Positions 55,763-64,000 are shown, counted from the first letter of the stretch. The stretch is DNA of 64,000 bases from Parabacteroides hominis (GCF_014287585.1 NZ_JACOOJ010000012.1:1-64000); one strand, 5' to 3'. The notes: generated by a model from the letters alone, not told the origin. Program-made: numbers and translations.

Positions 55763-55784
55763 TTCACGTAACTCTTACGGGAGG

Positions 55785-55813
55785 CAAAGATAGGGTTAAT
55801 AATTAAAAGTCAA
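55785..55813 (-). promoter_or_regulatory. Promoter of glsAB
   Basis: On the minus strand TTG (55813-55811), an 18-bp spacer and TATCTTTG (55792-55785). One of the best complete matches in the window. Confidence 0.7.
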
Positions 55814-56076
55814 TGCTTTCGGGAAAAGTTTTTAAGTGTTGGCTACAACAATTCACGTTGCATTTCTGTTCTTATTAGTTAGTACGGTACGTGCAGGGCC
55901 TGATGATACACTCGTGAAGAGGTGTAAAGCATTAGTTTAAAAATAGATAGAAAGAGATTTGCAACCTCTTAGTAATATATTTTTAACACTTAAGGCGTTC
56001 TGTTTTTACCTTTTTTGTGTAAATATTAAATTAAAAGACGCGTTATTTGTGGCATTAAAACGAGAGATTTATTGAT
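55814..56076. other. Upstream region of rprX
   Basis: No gene. AT-rich toward rprX, with TTTTAACACTTAAGGCG and a run of TTTTTACCTTTTTTGTG. No full TAnnTTTG promoter was identified for rprX. Confidence 0.4.
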
Positions 56077-57630
56077 ATGAGGAAGTCTACGATTTGGTTG
56101 CTTGCGGTGGTGATGGCTTTTGCCTTTGCCGGTTTACTCTTTTTGCAGGTAAAATATGTAAGCATCATACTCAAGAAAAGTAGCGAGCAGTTCAATGAAA
56201 CTGTCAAACGATCGATGCACCAAGTCTCGAAAAACCTGGAGCTTGACGAAACGGCCCGGTATCTGGAAGAAGATCTCAGCCGTGACGAGGCCAACAATTA
56301 CCTATACCAGAACGAACAGAGCAACCTCGGCGCTGGAATCATCACCGAGAAAAAATATAAGATGCAGTTCACCAATGCCGACGGGACCGTAGAACATATC
56401 GAGTTCCATAGCGACATCCGGACACGAAAGCTCGAACCGCTCTCTTCGCTGGGCAGCAATAAAGCGCCTAACAGCATCGTCAGTACATCAAAGGATTTGC
56501 AGCAAACGTTGAAACGCCGCTACCAGTATCAGAGCGGGTTGTTTAACGAAGTGATCTTGAATATCTTGCATACGGCAAACCTGAAGCCGATCGAAGAAAG
56601 GATAGATTTTAAAAAGCTGAATAATTACTTAAAATCAGAATTTATTAACAACGGATTGAACCTGCCGTTCATCTTCGCTGTTATTAACAAAGATGGGAAA
56701 ATAGTGTATCAGAACGGAGAGATTCCTCCTGTGTCGGACGTGATTCAGCAGGTGTTATTTCCCAACGATCCTCCTTCGAAACAGAATTACCTGAAAGTGT
56801 ATTTCCCGACGAAGGGTGATTATATTTCAAGTTCTGTAACATTTATCGTACCGTCGATCATCTTCTCGCTGATACTTTTGGTAACGTTTATCTTTACCAT
56901 TTATATCGTATTCCGTCAGAAGAGACTTTCGGAAATGAAGAATGATTTTATCAACAATATGACGCACGAACTGAAGACACCGGTTTCGACCATCTCGCTT
57001 GCCGCGCAGATGTTGAAGGATTCGGACATCACGAAGAGCCCCGACGTGTTCAAGCATATATCGGGCGTGATCAACGACGAGACGAAGCGATTGGGCTTCC
57101 TGGTGGAAAAGGTTCTGCAAATGTCGCTGTTTGAACGTCAGAAAGCAGCCCTCAAGCTGAAGGAGGTGGATGCGAACGATTTGCTGGCAAGCGTTGCCAA
57201 TACATTCGCCCTGAAGGTCGAGAAGTATGACGGCACGATCGACATCGACTTGCAGGCGGAAGACTCGGACATATACGTGGACGAGATGCACATCACGAAC
57301 GTACTGTTCAACCTGCTGGACAACGCCGTGAAGTATCGCCGCCTCGAAGTACCGCTGACGCTGATGTGCCGCACCTGGAACGAGAACGGCAAGTTGTTGA
57401 TATCGATCGAGGACAACGGTATCGGGATCAAGAAAGAATACCTCAAGAAAGTATTCGACCGCTTCTTCCGCGTACCGACAGGAAACGTACACGACGTGAA
57501 AGGGTTCGGGCTCGGACTTGCTTACGTCCGTAAAATAGTAGAGGACCATAAAGGTACGATCCGTGCCGAAAGTGGTTCCGGAAATGTAGGAACAAAATTT
57601 ATTATTACTTTACCTCTTATAAAAAGTTAG
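56077..57630 (+). CDS. rprX: Sensor histidine kinase, RprX-like
   Basis: A 517-residue membrane kinase. Helix 1 lies at about 6-28, a periplasmic sensor region at 30-255 and helix 2 at about 258-282 (FIVPSIIFSLILLVTFIFTIYIVF). The dimerisation domain carries the phospho-acceptor His in NNMTHELKTPVSTI. The ATPase domain has NVLFNLLDNAVKYR, the glycine boxes SIEDNGIGIKKEYL and KGFGLGLAYV. Length, sequence style and the adjacent regulator fit Bacteroides RprX. The signal sensed is not clear. The regulator gene starts 2 bp downstream. Confidence 0.9.
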   Translation: MRKSTIWLLAVVMAFAFAGLLFLQVKYVSIILKKSSEQFNETVKRSMHQVSKNLELDETARYLEEDLSRDEANNYLYQNEQSNLGAGIITEKKYKMQFTNADGTVEHIEFHSDIRTRKLEPLSSLGSNKAPNSIVSTSKDLQQTLKRRYQYQSGLFNEVILNILHTANLKPIEERIDFKKLNNYLKSEFINNGLNLPFIFAVINKDGKIVYQNGEIPPVSDVIQQVLFPNDPPSKQNYLKVYFPTKGDYISSSVTFIVPSIIFSLILLVTFIFTIYIVFRQKRLSEMKNDFINNMTHELKTPVSTISLAAQMLKDSDITKSPDVFKHISGVINDETKRLGFLVEKVLQMSLFERQKAALKLKEVDANDLLASVANTFALKVEKYDGTIDIDLQAEDSDIYVDEMHITNVLFNLLDNAVKYRRLEVPLTLMCRTWNENGKLLISIEDNGIGIKKEYLKKVFDRFFRVPTGNVHDVKGFGLGLAYVRKIVEDHKGTIRAESGSGNVGTKFIITLPLIKS

Positions 57631-57632
57631 TT

Positions 57633-58364
57633 ATGGAAGAAAAACTAAAAATCTTCTTTTGCGAAGACGACGAGAACCTGGGTATGCTATTAAGAGAATA
57701 CTTGCAGGCAAAAGGTTATGTGACTGACCTCTTCTCCGATGGAGAAGCCGGTTACAAAGGTTTCACCAAAGGCAAATATGACCTTTGCGTACTTGACGTG
57801 ATGATGCCGAAAAAAGACGGCTTCACTCTGGCTCAGGAAATCCGTTCTATCAACCCTGATATCCCTGTTATCTTCCTTACGGCCAAGACTATGAAGGAAG
57901 ATATCCTGGAAGGTTTCAAAATCGGTGCGGATGATTATCTGACGAAACCTTTCAGCATGGAAGAACTCTTGCTCCGTATCGAAGCGATCCTTCGCCGCGT
58001 GAAAGGCAAGAAGATGAAAGATATTCCTTTCTACAAGTTAGGAAACTTCTTGTTCGACACCCAGAAACAAACACTGGCTATCGGCGACAAGGTTACGAAG
58101 CTGACAACTAAGGAATGCGAACTTCTGAGTCTCCTTTGCGCACATGCAAATGAAATCTTGGAACGTAATTATGCGCTGAAGACAATCTGGGTAGACGATA
58201 ACTACTTCAATGCCCGCAGCATGGACGTATATATCACGAAACTTCGTAAACTGTTGAAGGACGATCCGGGAATCGAAATCATCAACATTCACGGTAAGGG
58301 CTACAAGCTGATCACTCCTTCCGGAGAAGAAGCTGCCCGTGAAGAAGGCATCCAGGTTCTTTAA
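57633..58364 (+). CDS. rprY: Response regulator, RprY-like (OmpR family)
   Basis: A 243-residue DNA-binding response regulator. The receiver domain (1-120) has acidic pocket CEDDE (10-14), phospho-acceptor Asp55 (LCVLDVMMPK) and Lys in DDYLTKPFS. The winged-helix domain (about 135-232) has LTTKECELLSLLCAHANEILERNYALKTIW, NARSMDVYITKLRKLLKDDPGIEIINIHGKGYKL. In Bacteroidetes, RprY has been linked to stress and sodium-related physiology. Co-transcribed with rprX. Confidence 0.92.
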   Translation: MEEKLKIFFCEDDENLGMLLREYLQAKGYVTDLFSDGEAGYKGFTKGKYDLCVLDVMMPKKDGFTLAQEIRSINPDIPVIFLTAKTMKEDILEGFKIGADDYLTKPFSMEELLLRIEAILRRVKGKKMKDIPFYKLGNFLFDTQKQTLAIGDKVTKLTTKECELLSLLCAHANEILERNYALKTIWVDDNYFNARSMDVYITKLRKLLKDDPGIEIINIHGKGYKLITPSGEEAAREEGIQVL

Positions 58365-58396
58365 TCAGAGTTTACCGGACGCAAACAACGCGGACG

Positions 58397-58460
58397 AGCG
58401 CAGAGTAACGCAGATGTTATTATCTATAAAGGGTAAGTCTGCGTTAGTCTGCGCTTTTTA
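58397..58460 (+). terminator. Terminator after rprY
   Basis: AGCGCAGAGTAACGCAGAT (58397-58415) pairs with GTCTGCGTTAGTCTGCGCT (58437-58455) with two mismatches and is followed by TTTTTA. Confidence 0.8.
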
Positions 58461-58520
58461 TATGGGGGAATGGTGACGGAAGCCCGTCTCCCTCGTTGGT
58501 TTCTTTGTGTTTCCCGCCTG

Positions 58521-58608
58521 TGAAACTTTTGTTTCATGCCGATGAAACTTTATTTTCTTGCTGGTGAAACTTTATTTTCACGCAGGGGAAACTATCGGGG
58601 CATGCGGG
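58521..58608. repeat. Four tandem 22-bp units upstream of surE
   Basis: Units at 58521-58542, 58543-58564, 58565-58586 and 58587-58608. The first three start TGAAACTTT; unit 1 is palindromic (TGAAAC-TTTT-GTTTCA) and the last is diverged (GGAAACTATC). The array ends 18 bp upstream of the surE -7 box. Confidence 0.85.
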
Positions 58609-58626
58609 GAACTCTGGGAATTTGCT

Positions 58627-58634
58627 TATATTTG
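58627..58634 (+). promoter_or_regulatory. -7 box of the surE promoter
   Basis: TATATTTG, giving a short leader of about 13 nt to ATG 58654. Confidence 0.6.
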
Positions 58635-58653
58635 TGTGTAATTAAATAAAGAT

Positions 58654-59430
58654 ATGATGAACGACAGACCGCTTATTCTGATTACAAATGATGATGGCGT
58701 TGAAGCCAAAGGAATAAAAGAGCTCACCGAGTGCCTCAGGGATCTGGGGGATATTGTGGTTTTTGCTCCCGACGGGCCCCGTTCGGGAATGGCAAGCGCA
58801 ATCACTTCGCTCGTACCGATTAAATATACATTGGTAAAGAAAGAAAAAGGACTGACGGTTTATAGCTGTACCGGGACTCCGGTCGATTGTGTGAAACTGG
58901 CTATCAACGAGGTGTTGGGGCGCAAGCCCGACCTGCTGGCCTCCGGGATCAATCATGGCGGCAACCATGCCATCTGCATCCAGTATTCCGGTACGATGGG
59001 TGCGGCTGCCGAAGGATGCGTGTTCGATGTTCCCTCGATGGGCGTGTCGCTTTTGGACCACCATGCGGATGCCGACTTTACCGAGAGCTGCCGCTTAGGG
59101 CGCATGCTTGCACGGCGGATCATAAAAGAAGGGTTGCCGCATGGCACTTATCTGAATCTGAACGTCCCCAATGTCCCGAACGTAAAAGGGATGAAGGTAT
59201 GCCGGCAGGCGGACGGGCGCTGGACCAATGAATTCAAACGGTCGGAAAACGCAACGGGCGAACCTGTGTTCTGGCTTGCCGGCGCATTCGAGAATGCCAA
59301 GCCGATCCATGCCGACAACGACACATTGGCGCTCGACAGCGGCTACGCTTCGCTTGTCCCTTGCAAGATAGACGTGACGGACTATGATTTTTTAGCAACG
59401 CTAAAAAATCAGTTGAAAGTTGAGAGTTGA
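58654..59430 (+). CDS. surE: 5'-nucleotidase SurE
   Basis: A 258-residue metal-dependent nucleoside monophosphate phosphatase linked to stationary-phase survival. Metal site [14 protein letters not shown] (Asn12, Asp13, Asp14), [14 protein letters not shown], the core [35 protein letters not shown] and [19 protein letters not shown]. The last residues (NQLKVES) and the stop are encoded by a TTGAAAG-type heptamer repeat, so the tail is probably a by-product of repeat acquisition. lpxB follows after 74 bp of that repeat. Confidence 0.96.
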   Translation: MMNDRPLILITNDDGVEAKGIKELTECLRDLGDIVVFAPDGPRSGMASAITSLVPIKYTLVKKEKGLTVYSCTGTPVDCVKLAINEVLGRKPDLLASGINHGGNHAICIQYSGTMGAAAEGCVFDVPSMGVSLLDHHADADFTESCRLGRMLARRIIKEGLPHGTYLNLNVPNVPNVKGMKVCRQADGRWTNEFKRSENATGEPVFWLAGAFENAKPIHADNDTLALDSGYASLVPCKIDVTDYDFLATLKNQLKVES

Positions 59431-59496
59431 AAGTTGGAAAAGCCGACAATGCTGATACTCTTTTAACTCTCAACTTTCAACTTTCAACTCTCAACT
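59412..59496. repeat. Heptamer-repeat hairpin between surE and lpxB
   Basis: GTTGAAA/GTTGAGA words at 59412-59438 pair with CTCTCAA/CTTTCAA words at 59465-59496. The left arm contains the surE stop codon TGA (59428-59430). Same type as 28342-28420. Confidence 0.75.
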
Positions 59497-59504
59497 GAAA
59501 AAAT

Positions 59505-60638
59505 ATGAAATATTTTTTAATAGCGGGCGAAGCCTCCGGTGATCTGCATGCCTCCAACCTGATGGCAGCACTGAAGGAGCAGGATGCGGAAGCGGACTTT
59601 CGTTTCCTGGGCGGCGATCTTATGCAGGCAGTCGGAGGGACGCTGGTGAAACATTACAGGGATATGGCTTTCATGGGCTTTATCCCCGTACTGCTCAATC
59701 TCCGTACGATCCTGGACAACATGAAAGCCTGCCAGGAGGAAATCCGGCGGTACAGGCCCGATGTGGTGATCCTGATCGATTATCCGGGGTTCAATTTGAA
59801 GATAGCCAAATATGTAAAGACGCAGTTGGGGCTGCCTGTCTACTATTATATCTCTCCTAAGATATGGGCTTGGAAGCAGTACCGTATCAAGGATTTCCGC
59901 CGCTATGTGGACCGGATGTTCTGCATCCTGCCTTTCGAAGTGGAGTTTTTCCGTAACCTCGACTATCCGGTGGACTATGTGGGCAATCCTTCGGTAGATT
60001 CGGTTGCCTGCTATATGGAGAAACAGGCGGCCGCACCGGACACTTTCCGCGAGGACGAGCAACTGGACGAACGCCCCGTACTGGCGTTGTTGGCAGGTAG
60101 CCGCCGCCAGGAGATCAAAGACAACCTTCCGACCATGCTAAGGGTGGCAGCCGCCTATCCGGGCCACCAACCCGTAATTGCCGGTGCTCCCGGCCTGGAA
60201 CCTGAATATTACAGGCAATATATCGGCGATACGGATGTCAAGATCGTGTTCGGCAAAACCTATCCTCTCCTCAGCCATAGTGATGCGGCGCTGGTCACAT
60301 CGGGGACGGCTACGCTCGAAACATCGCTTTTCCGTGTGCCGCAAGTCGTCTGCTATTATGTTGCGGCCGGTCGGCTGGCAAGTTTTATTTTCCGCCATTT
60401 CTTCCATACGAAATACATTTCGCTGGTCAACCTGATAGCCGGACGCGAAGTGGTGCAGGAGTTGTTCGGAGCCCGGTTTTCATACGGCCAGATACACGAC
60501 GAGTTGGGACGTGTCCTGAACGATCCGGCCTGTCGCAACCGCATGCTCGACGGCTACGACGAGATTATCCGCCTGCTCGGAAAACCTGGCGCTTCCCGCC
60601 GTACAGCGGAGCTTATCTATCAATCACTGAAGCATTAA
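59505..60638 (+). CDS. lpxB: Lipid-A-disaccharide synthase
   Basis: A 377-residue peripheral membrane GT19 glycosyltransferase that joins UDP-diacylglucosamine and lipid X in lipid A synthesis. Conserved: FLIAGEASGDLHASNLMAAL, MGFIPVLLNLRTI, VILIDYPGFNLKIAKYVK, PVYYYISPKIWAWKQYRIK, CILPFEVEFFR, YVGNPSVDSV, LLAGSRRQEI and SDAALVTSGTATLETSLFRVPQVVCY. Normal length. The surE-lpxB pairing probably forms one transcript interrupted by the repeat hairpin. Confidence 0.96.
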   Translation: MKYFLIAGEASGDLHASNLMAALKEQDAEADFRFLGGDLMQAVGGTLVKHYRDMAFMGFIPVLLNLRTILDNMKACQEEIRRYRPDVVILIDYPGFNLKIAKYVKTQLGLPVYYYISPKIWAWKQYRIKDFRRYVDRMFCILPFEVEFFRNLDYPVDYVGNPSVDSVACYMEKQAAAPDTFREDEQLDERPVLALLAGSRRQEIKDNLPTMLRVAAAYPGHQPVIAGAPGLEPEYYRQYIGDTDVKIVFGKTYPLLSHSDAALVTSGTATLETSLFRVPQVVCYYVAAGRLASFIFRHFFHTKYISLVNLIAGREVVQELFGARFSYGQIHDELGRVLNDPACRNRMLDGYDEIIRLLGKPGASRRTAELIYQSLKH

Positions 60639-60727
60639 CATCTTTTATCAGCCTTCTTTGCAGCATTTACAGCGTGTTTATCATCTTCCTTTTTAGAAAG
60701 AAAAAATAAACAAATTAGATACATGTT

Positions 60728-61462
60728 ATGAAGACGTTGAAAAGTTTTATGCTATTGGTTGGAATCTTGTTAGGTTCTACAGCTTTTTATTCTTGTTTGG
60801 ATGATAACGATGCTTATAGCGAGTTTTGGAGAGATAGTATCCAAGCGATTGTGACGGTAAAGCCATTGAGCAATAATTCCTACTACATGCAGCTCGACGA
60901 TAGTACGACGCTGTTTCCGACAAACTCATATACGCCTGAGAATTTGAAAGAAATCCGCGCGTTCGTTATATATAAGAATGACGAGAAGAAGACCGAGGGC
61001 TATGATCAGTCTGTTCAATTGCTGAGAATGGACACCCTTCTGACAAAACAGATTGCCCCTGATCTGGGAGCGGAGAACGATTCCTACTACGGAACGGACA
61101 TGTTGGCCTTGAATGGCGGTAGCATTTGGTCTAAGACCGGTGTGTGGATCGAGGACGGATATATCACGTTCGACTTCTATATCCAAAGAGGCTACAACGA
61201 CAATGTCAAGCATTTCCTAAACTTGGTACAGGCAAACAGTGCCGATCCGTATGAACTGGAGTTCCGCCATAATGCCTATGGCGATATCGACTCGTCTATC
61301 AGACCTTCAGCCGGCCTGGTTTCCTTCAAACTGGATAAGTTGCCGAGCACGGAAGGCAAGACGGTGAAGTTGAAGATCAAATATAAATCTTTCGTTTCAA
61401 ACGACTACAACACTGTCGAGTTGGACTATAAATCAAAAGATACGGTAGATACAGAAGAATAA
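60728..61462 (+). CDS. NigD-like lipoprotein
   Basis: A 244-residue exported lipoprotein: signal peptide and lipobox-like FYSC (Cys23), then a NigD-type OB-fold N-terminal half (VTVKPLSNNSYYMQLDDSTTLFPTN) and a beta-sandwich C-terminal half (SIWSKTGVWIEDGYITFDFYIQRGY...PYELEFRHNAYGD). NigD was named from a bacteriocin-associated operon in Bacteroidales, but most homologues are stand-alone and of unknown function. It has its own terminator. Confidence 0.85.
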   Translation: MKTLKSFMLLVGILLGSTAFYSCLDDNDAYSEFWRDSIQAIVTVKPLSNNSYYMQLDDSTTLFPTNSYTPENLKEIRAFVIYKNDEKKTEGYDQSVQLLRMDTLLTKQIAPDLGAENDSYYGTDMLALNGGSIWSKTGVWIEDGYITFDFYIQRGYNDNVKHFLNLVQANSADPYELEFRHNAYGDIDSSIRPSAGLVSFKLDKLPSTEGKTVKLKIKYKSFVSNDYNTVELDYKSKDTVDTEE

Positions 61463-61506
61463 TAACCTTCCCACATAACTTTTATTTTTATCATTTAGTT
61501 CAGGGA

Positions 61507-61537
61507 GAAAGGCATCGGGATGATGCCTTTCTTTTTT
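61507..61537 (+). terminator. Intrinsic terminator after the NigD-like gene
   Basis: GAAAGGCATC / GATGCCTTTC stem, 5-nt loop, then six T residues. Confidence 0.92.
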
Positions 61538-61603
61538 ATATGCCTTTGTTTCTTTTTTTATCGGAAAGATGCAACGTTTCTCAGGTCACCCTCGTTTATA
61601 TAT

Positions 61604-62152
61604 ATGAAAATGGAAGAAACAAATACACATCTGATCGAGGGGTGTCGGCGTGGTAACCGGACCGCGCAGCTCGCCCTTTACAAGCAATTCGCGAGGCAGT
61701 TGTATGTCGCCTGCCTGCGTATTGTCGGTAACGCGTCAGAGGCGGAGGAAGCGATGCAGGATTCTTTCCTGAAAATATTCACTCGCCTCGGCCAGTATCA
61801 GGATGGACAATGTTTCGAAGCATGGATGCACCGCATAGCCATCCATACAGCCATTGATTACGTGCGCCGGCAGACGCCCGACTGGGAAGAACTCCCGGAT
61901 AACTACACCGAACCCGGCGACGACGGGTCGGACGAAGAGGAAATCCGCTATTCGGTCGCCCAGGTGAAGGAGGCCTGCAAGAAACTGCCGGCCGGCTATC
62001 GCGTGATCCTCTCGCTCTACCTCTTTGAGGGATATGATATGGAAGAGATTGCCTCCATCCTGAAGATCCGGCCGCCGAGCGTGCGCAGCCAGTATCTAAG
62101 GGCAAAGCGCAAATTGTTGGATATAATAGCTGCAAATAAAGAAAATGGATAA
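61604..62152 (+). CDS. ECF-type RNA polymerase sigma factor
   Basis: A 182-residue sigma-70 family protein with only regions 2 and 4. Region 2: LALYKQFARQLYVACLRIVGNASEAEEAMQDSFLKIFTRLGQYQ and FEAWMHRIAIHTAIDYVRRQ. Region 4: LPAGYRVILSLYLFEGYDMEEIASILKIRPPSVRSQYLRAKRKL. ATG 61604 is preferred; the open frame goes further up but through the terminator region. The stop overlaps the next gene by 8 bp. Together with the two following genes it looks like a small autoregulated envelope-response operon. Confidence 0.93.
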   Translation: MKMEETNTHLIEGCRRGNRTAQLALYKQFARQLYVACLRIVGNASEAEEAMQDSFLKIFTRLGQYQDGQCFEAWMHRIAIHTAIDYVRRQTPDWEELPDNYTEPGDDGSDEEEIRYSVAQVKEACKKLPAGYRVILSLYLFEGYDMEEIASILKIRPPSVRSQYLRAKRKLLDIIAANKENG

Positions 62153-62687
62153 ACTGAAAAATTTCATAGACACGAACCGGGAAGCATTTGAAGACGACCT
62201 GTTACCTGAAGGCCACTTCGAACGCTTCGAGCAGAAGCTGGCTGCTCCGCGCAAAAGCTGGGCTACGTTATATAGCCTTTGCGCTTTTGCCGCGGCAGCT
62301 TGCATCGCCCTGCTGTTCCTCTTCAAACTGCCGGGTGGAACACCTTTGCATACGCAGCCCGGACAGGTGGCCACAGGTCAGCATACCTGCGAGGTGAAGG
62401 AGGAGATAGAGGAACTTCGTCTCTACTACAATATGCAGATGAGCGACATCATCTCCCAGATGCAGGCGATGTACAAACAGCAACGGACTCCTGGGACGGA
62501 GGAACTCTTGAAAGAGACAAAACGGGTCCTGACAGACAATTATATGTTCGAGGAAACGGTCCTTCCGACTCTGCCTTGCTCCAATGCCGGCCTTTATGCC
62601 ATGAACCTGCATTACAGCACCAGCCTGGAAAGTCTCAACATCATGTTGAAGCAGATGGAGAATATGAAGACAACAAATAAAAAATAA
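62145..62687 (+). CDS. Single-pass membrane protein, likely anti-sigma partner
   Basis: A 180-residue protein. The cytoplasmic N-terminus MDKLKNFIDTNREAFEDDLLPEGHFERFEQKL resembles the start of several Bacteroidetes anti-sigma-like proteins. One helix lies at about 43-62 (SLCAFAAAACIALLFLFKL), and the periplasmic part has a coiled-coil (EEIEELRLYYNMQMSDIISQMQAMY). It overlaps the sigma gene by 8 bp, the classic sigma/anti-sigma arrangement. No named family is recognised; the function is inferred from topology and coupling. Confidence 0.7.
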   Translation: MDKLKNFIDTNREAFEDDLLPEGHFERFEQKLAAPRKSWATLYSLCAFAAAACIALLFLFKLPGGTPLHTQPGQVATGQHTCEVKEEIEELRLYYNMQMSDIISQMQAMYKQQRTPGTEELLKETKRVLTDNYMFEETVLPTLPCSNAGLYAMNLHYSTSLESLNIMLKQMENMKTTNKK

Positions 62688-62707
62688 GATAATCAACAAA
62701 CAAGCAA

Positions 62708-63847
62708 ATGAAAGCAACTCATCAACATTCAGCGACCGGCAAGGAGTCCTTATTGCGACCTTGCCTGCTTATGCTCCTGGTTTTGTTTTGCAGCGTACCC
62801 GGTTGGGGCAGCAAACAGGAAAGCATCAAGAAAAAGGAAATCAACAAAAGTTTCAATGTCGGTAAAAGCGACATCTTGCAAGTGGACAACCGTTACGGAA
62901 ACATTACGGTCACGCACTGGAGCAAGAACGAAGTCTCCATCCGTGTCGTAATCGAGGCGAAAGCCCGCAACGAGGAAAGGGCGCAGGCGACCCTCGACCG
63001 TGTCAGCATCCGGATGGAAAAGATGGGCAATACGGTTTCAGCCGTCACCAGCCTGAGGTCGCAAAACGGGAAAGGCGGCTCCAACGAATCCTTTACCATC
63101 AACTACTATGTCAATATGCCGTCTGAACTGACCTGCGACCTGACACAGAAGTACGGTAATATCATCATGCCGGAAAACAATAAGGGGAAATGCGACCTGC
63201 ATGTCAAATACGGCAATCTCAATGGCGGGAATTTCACGGGGCCTCTTAACATAGACGTGCAATATGGCAATCTGGATATCACCGATGTCGACAACGCGAC
63301 TTTGGACCTGGCCTATTGCGGCAAATCCTCTATCCGCAACGGTTCACAACTGAATGTCGACAGCAGATACTCCAACCTCAATCTCGGAAATGTCCGGAAG
63401 ATGAATGTCGAAGCCAAATACGGTGACATCCATATCGACAGGCTGGACAACGGCTATATGGAACTCAAATACGGGAATTGCAAGATAGACGAGTTGAAAC
63501 AAGGCATCAACGTTGATGAACTGAGCTACAGCACGCTTACCATCAAAGACCTCGCCAGTAACTTCGACAAGATCAATGTGGATGCCCGCTACGGTAACCT
63601 GAATATTTATATTGATGTGAACGCCTCCTTCCGGGTTGTTGCCAACAATATGAAATATGGCAATTGCAAGATTCAAGGCGGATTCAATATCCAACGTCGT
63701 AACCAGGACGAAAACTCGGTCGGTTTCGATAGCCGCGACGACCAAAGGAACAAAAACAACTACTCCCTCGATGTCAACAACGGCAAAAACGGCCGTATCA
63801 ATTTCGAAGGAAACAGTTATAGCAACATAAAGGTGATTGCAAAATAG
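62708..63847 (+). CDS. Exported DUF4097-like beta-repeat protein
   Basis: A 379-residue exported protein. A signal peptide with a late hydrophobic core (about 18-34, LLMLLVLFCSVPGWG) precedes a body made of repeated short strands around the word YGN: VDNRYGNITV, TQKYGNIIM, VKYGNLNGG, VQYGNLDIT, AKYGDIHID, LKYGNCKID, ARYGNLNIY, MKYGNCKI. This is the DUF4097 (putative adhesin / auto-transporter-like beta-solenoid) style. It may sit on the periplasmic face or the surface and be the main target of the upstream sigma factor. Function unknown. Confidence 0.75.
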   Translation: MKATHQHSATGKESLLRPCLLMLLVLFCSVPGWGSKQESIKKKEINKSFNVGKSDILQVDNRYGNITVTHWSKNEVSIRVVIEAKARNEERAQATLDRVSIRMEKMGNTVSAVTSLRSQNGKGGSNESFTINYYVNMPSELTCDLTQKYGNIIMPENNKGKCDLHVKYGNLNGGNFTGPLNIDVQYGNLDITDVDNATLDLAYCGKSSIRNGSQLNVDSRYSNLNLGNVRKMNVEAKYGDIHIDRLDNGYMELKYGNCKIDELKQGINVDELSYSTLTIKDLASNFDKINVDARYGNLNIYIDVNASFRVVANNMKYGNCKIQGGFNIQRRNQDENSVGFDSRDDQRNKNNYSLDVNNGKNGRINFEGNSYSNIKVIAK

Positions 63848-63890
63848 ATTTACAAGAGTAAAAACCCGTGTAATCCGTGCCTGAAAAAGA

Positions 63891-63922
63891 ATAAGGGAGA
63901 TGCTTTAACACATCTCCCTTAT
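63891..63922. terminator. Bidirectional terminator at the right edge
   Basis: ATAAGGGAGATG / CATCTCCCTTAT, 12-bp perfect stem with an 8-nt loop, between convergent genes. Just before it (about 63867-63883) lies a fragment of the ACGGATTACACGG repeat family. Confidence 0.85.
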
Positions 63923-63952
63923 ATAGTTAATTAAAGTATTGACCGATGATTA

Positions 63953-64000
63953 TTAGTCGAGTTCTTTAATAGTGATGTTACGATACCAAACGTCGTCGCC
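63953..64000 (-). CDS. C-terminal end of a DUF1080-like (3-keto-disaccharide hydrolase domain) protein, partial
   Basis: The minus strand reads GDDVWYRNITIKELD followed by TAA (63955-63953). The ending VWYRNIxIKEL is typical of DUF1080 domains, beta-sandwich proteins linked to 3-keto-glycoside or other carbohydrate hydrolysis. Only 15 residues are within the window, so the family call is tentative. Confidence 0.6.
   Translation of the reverse strand, partial: GDDVWYRNITIKELD

Noticed and set aside
1..64000. rRNA, tRNA, prophage or conjugative element
   Set aside because: No ribosomal RNA sequence or tRNA cloverleaf was recognised in the gaps, and no phage structural or transfer genes are present.

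Overview
This window is chromosomal DNA of a Bacteroidales bacterium, most likely a Parabacteroides. The evidence is the SusC/SusD pair, Bacteroidetes-type promoters (TAnnTTTG at -7), the rprXY two-component system, glycine-lipid genes, a NigD-like lipoprotein, C-terminal secretion-type tails, and two large surface proteins with the DUF6383 tail typical of Parabacteroides/Tannerella. The species cannot be fixed from the sequence alone.

Layout. 1-400: a transposase tail and a 22-bp repeat array. 404-7746: a FecR / SusC / SusD / FAD-oxidoreductase nutrient-uptake operon. 7848-9581: a secreted protein with a type IX-like tail (minus strand). 9654-18097: housekeeping genes (hflX, DUF4954, xerD, aroQ, pyk, an O-methyltransferase, rbfA, a LolC/E-like permease). 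18098-19680: 1.6 kb of non-coding DNA packed with inverted repeats, ending in a strong promoter. 19681-22989: surface protein gene 1 (slp1 here). 23403-38742: the division and cell-wall cluster rsmH-ftsL-ftsI-murE-mraY-murD-ftsW-murG-murC-ftsQ-ftsA-ftsZ. 38859-43327: a YqeY protein, cstA and an exported glycosidase-like protein. 43522-46217: a DUF4248 and primase/helicase-like (DUF3987) pair. 46453-46665: an inverted-repeat-bounded promoter cassette. 46784-49531: surface protein gene 2 (slp2 here). 49917-55762: an Rpn-type nuclease, a YgjP-like protease, gpmI, DUF3109 and glsA/glsB. 56077-60638: rprXY, surE and lpxB. 60728-63847: a NigD-like lipoprotein and an ECF sigma / membrane partner / beta-helix operon. 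The right edge holds the tail of a DUF1080-like gene on the minus strand.

Main finding. Upstream of slp2, a perfect 29-bp inverted repeat (46465-46493 and 46637-46665) encloses 143 bp carrying a complete Bacteroidetes promoter. That promoter points away from slp2. It is collinearly homologous to the promoter of slp1, which points toward its gene. This is what an invertible phase-variation switch looks like when captured in the OFF orientation. From memory, phase-variable surface glycoproteins with invertible promoters have been described in Parabacteroides distasonis, so the principle is known. This cassette, its odd nested left boundary and its contrast with the apparently fixed slp1 promoter are the local news.

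Second pattern. Arrays of 22-bp tandem units (23 bp in one case), each unit with a small palindrome at its centre, recur upstream of genes: 240-305, 31059-31104, 33624-33711, 58521-58608, and a degenerate array at 18336-18478. Unit sequence differs completely between arrays while the period is nearly constant. Heptamer repeats (TTGAAAG/CTTTCAA type) sit at the stop codons of murE and surE, and one copy lies inside the murC reading frame.
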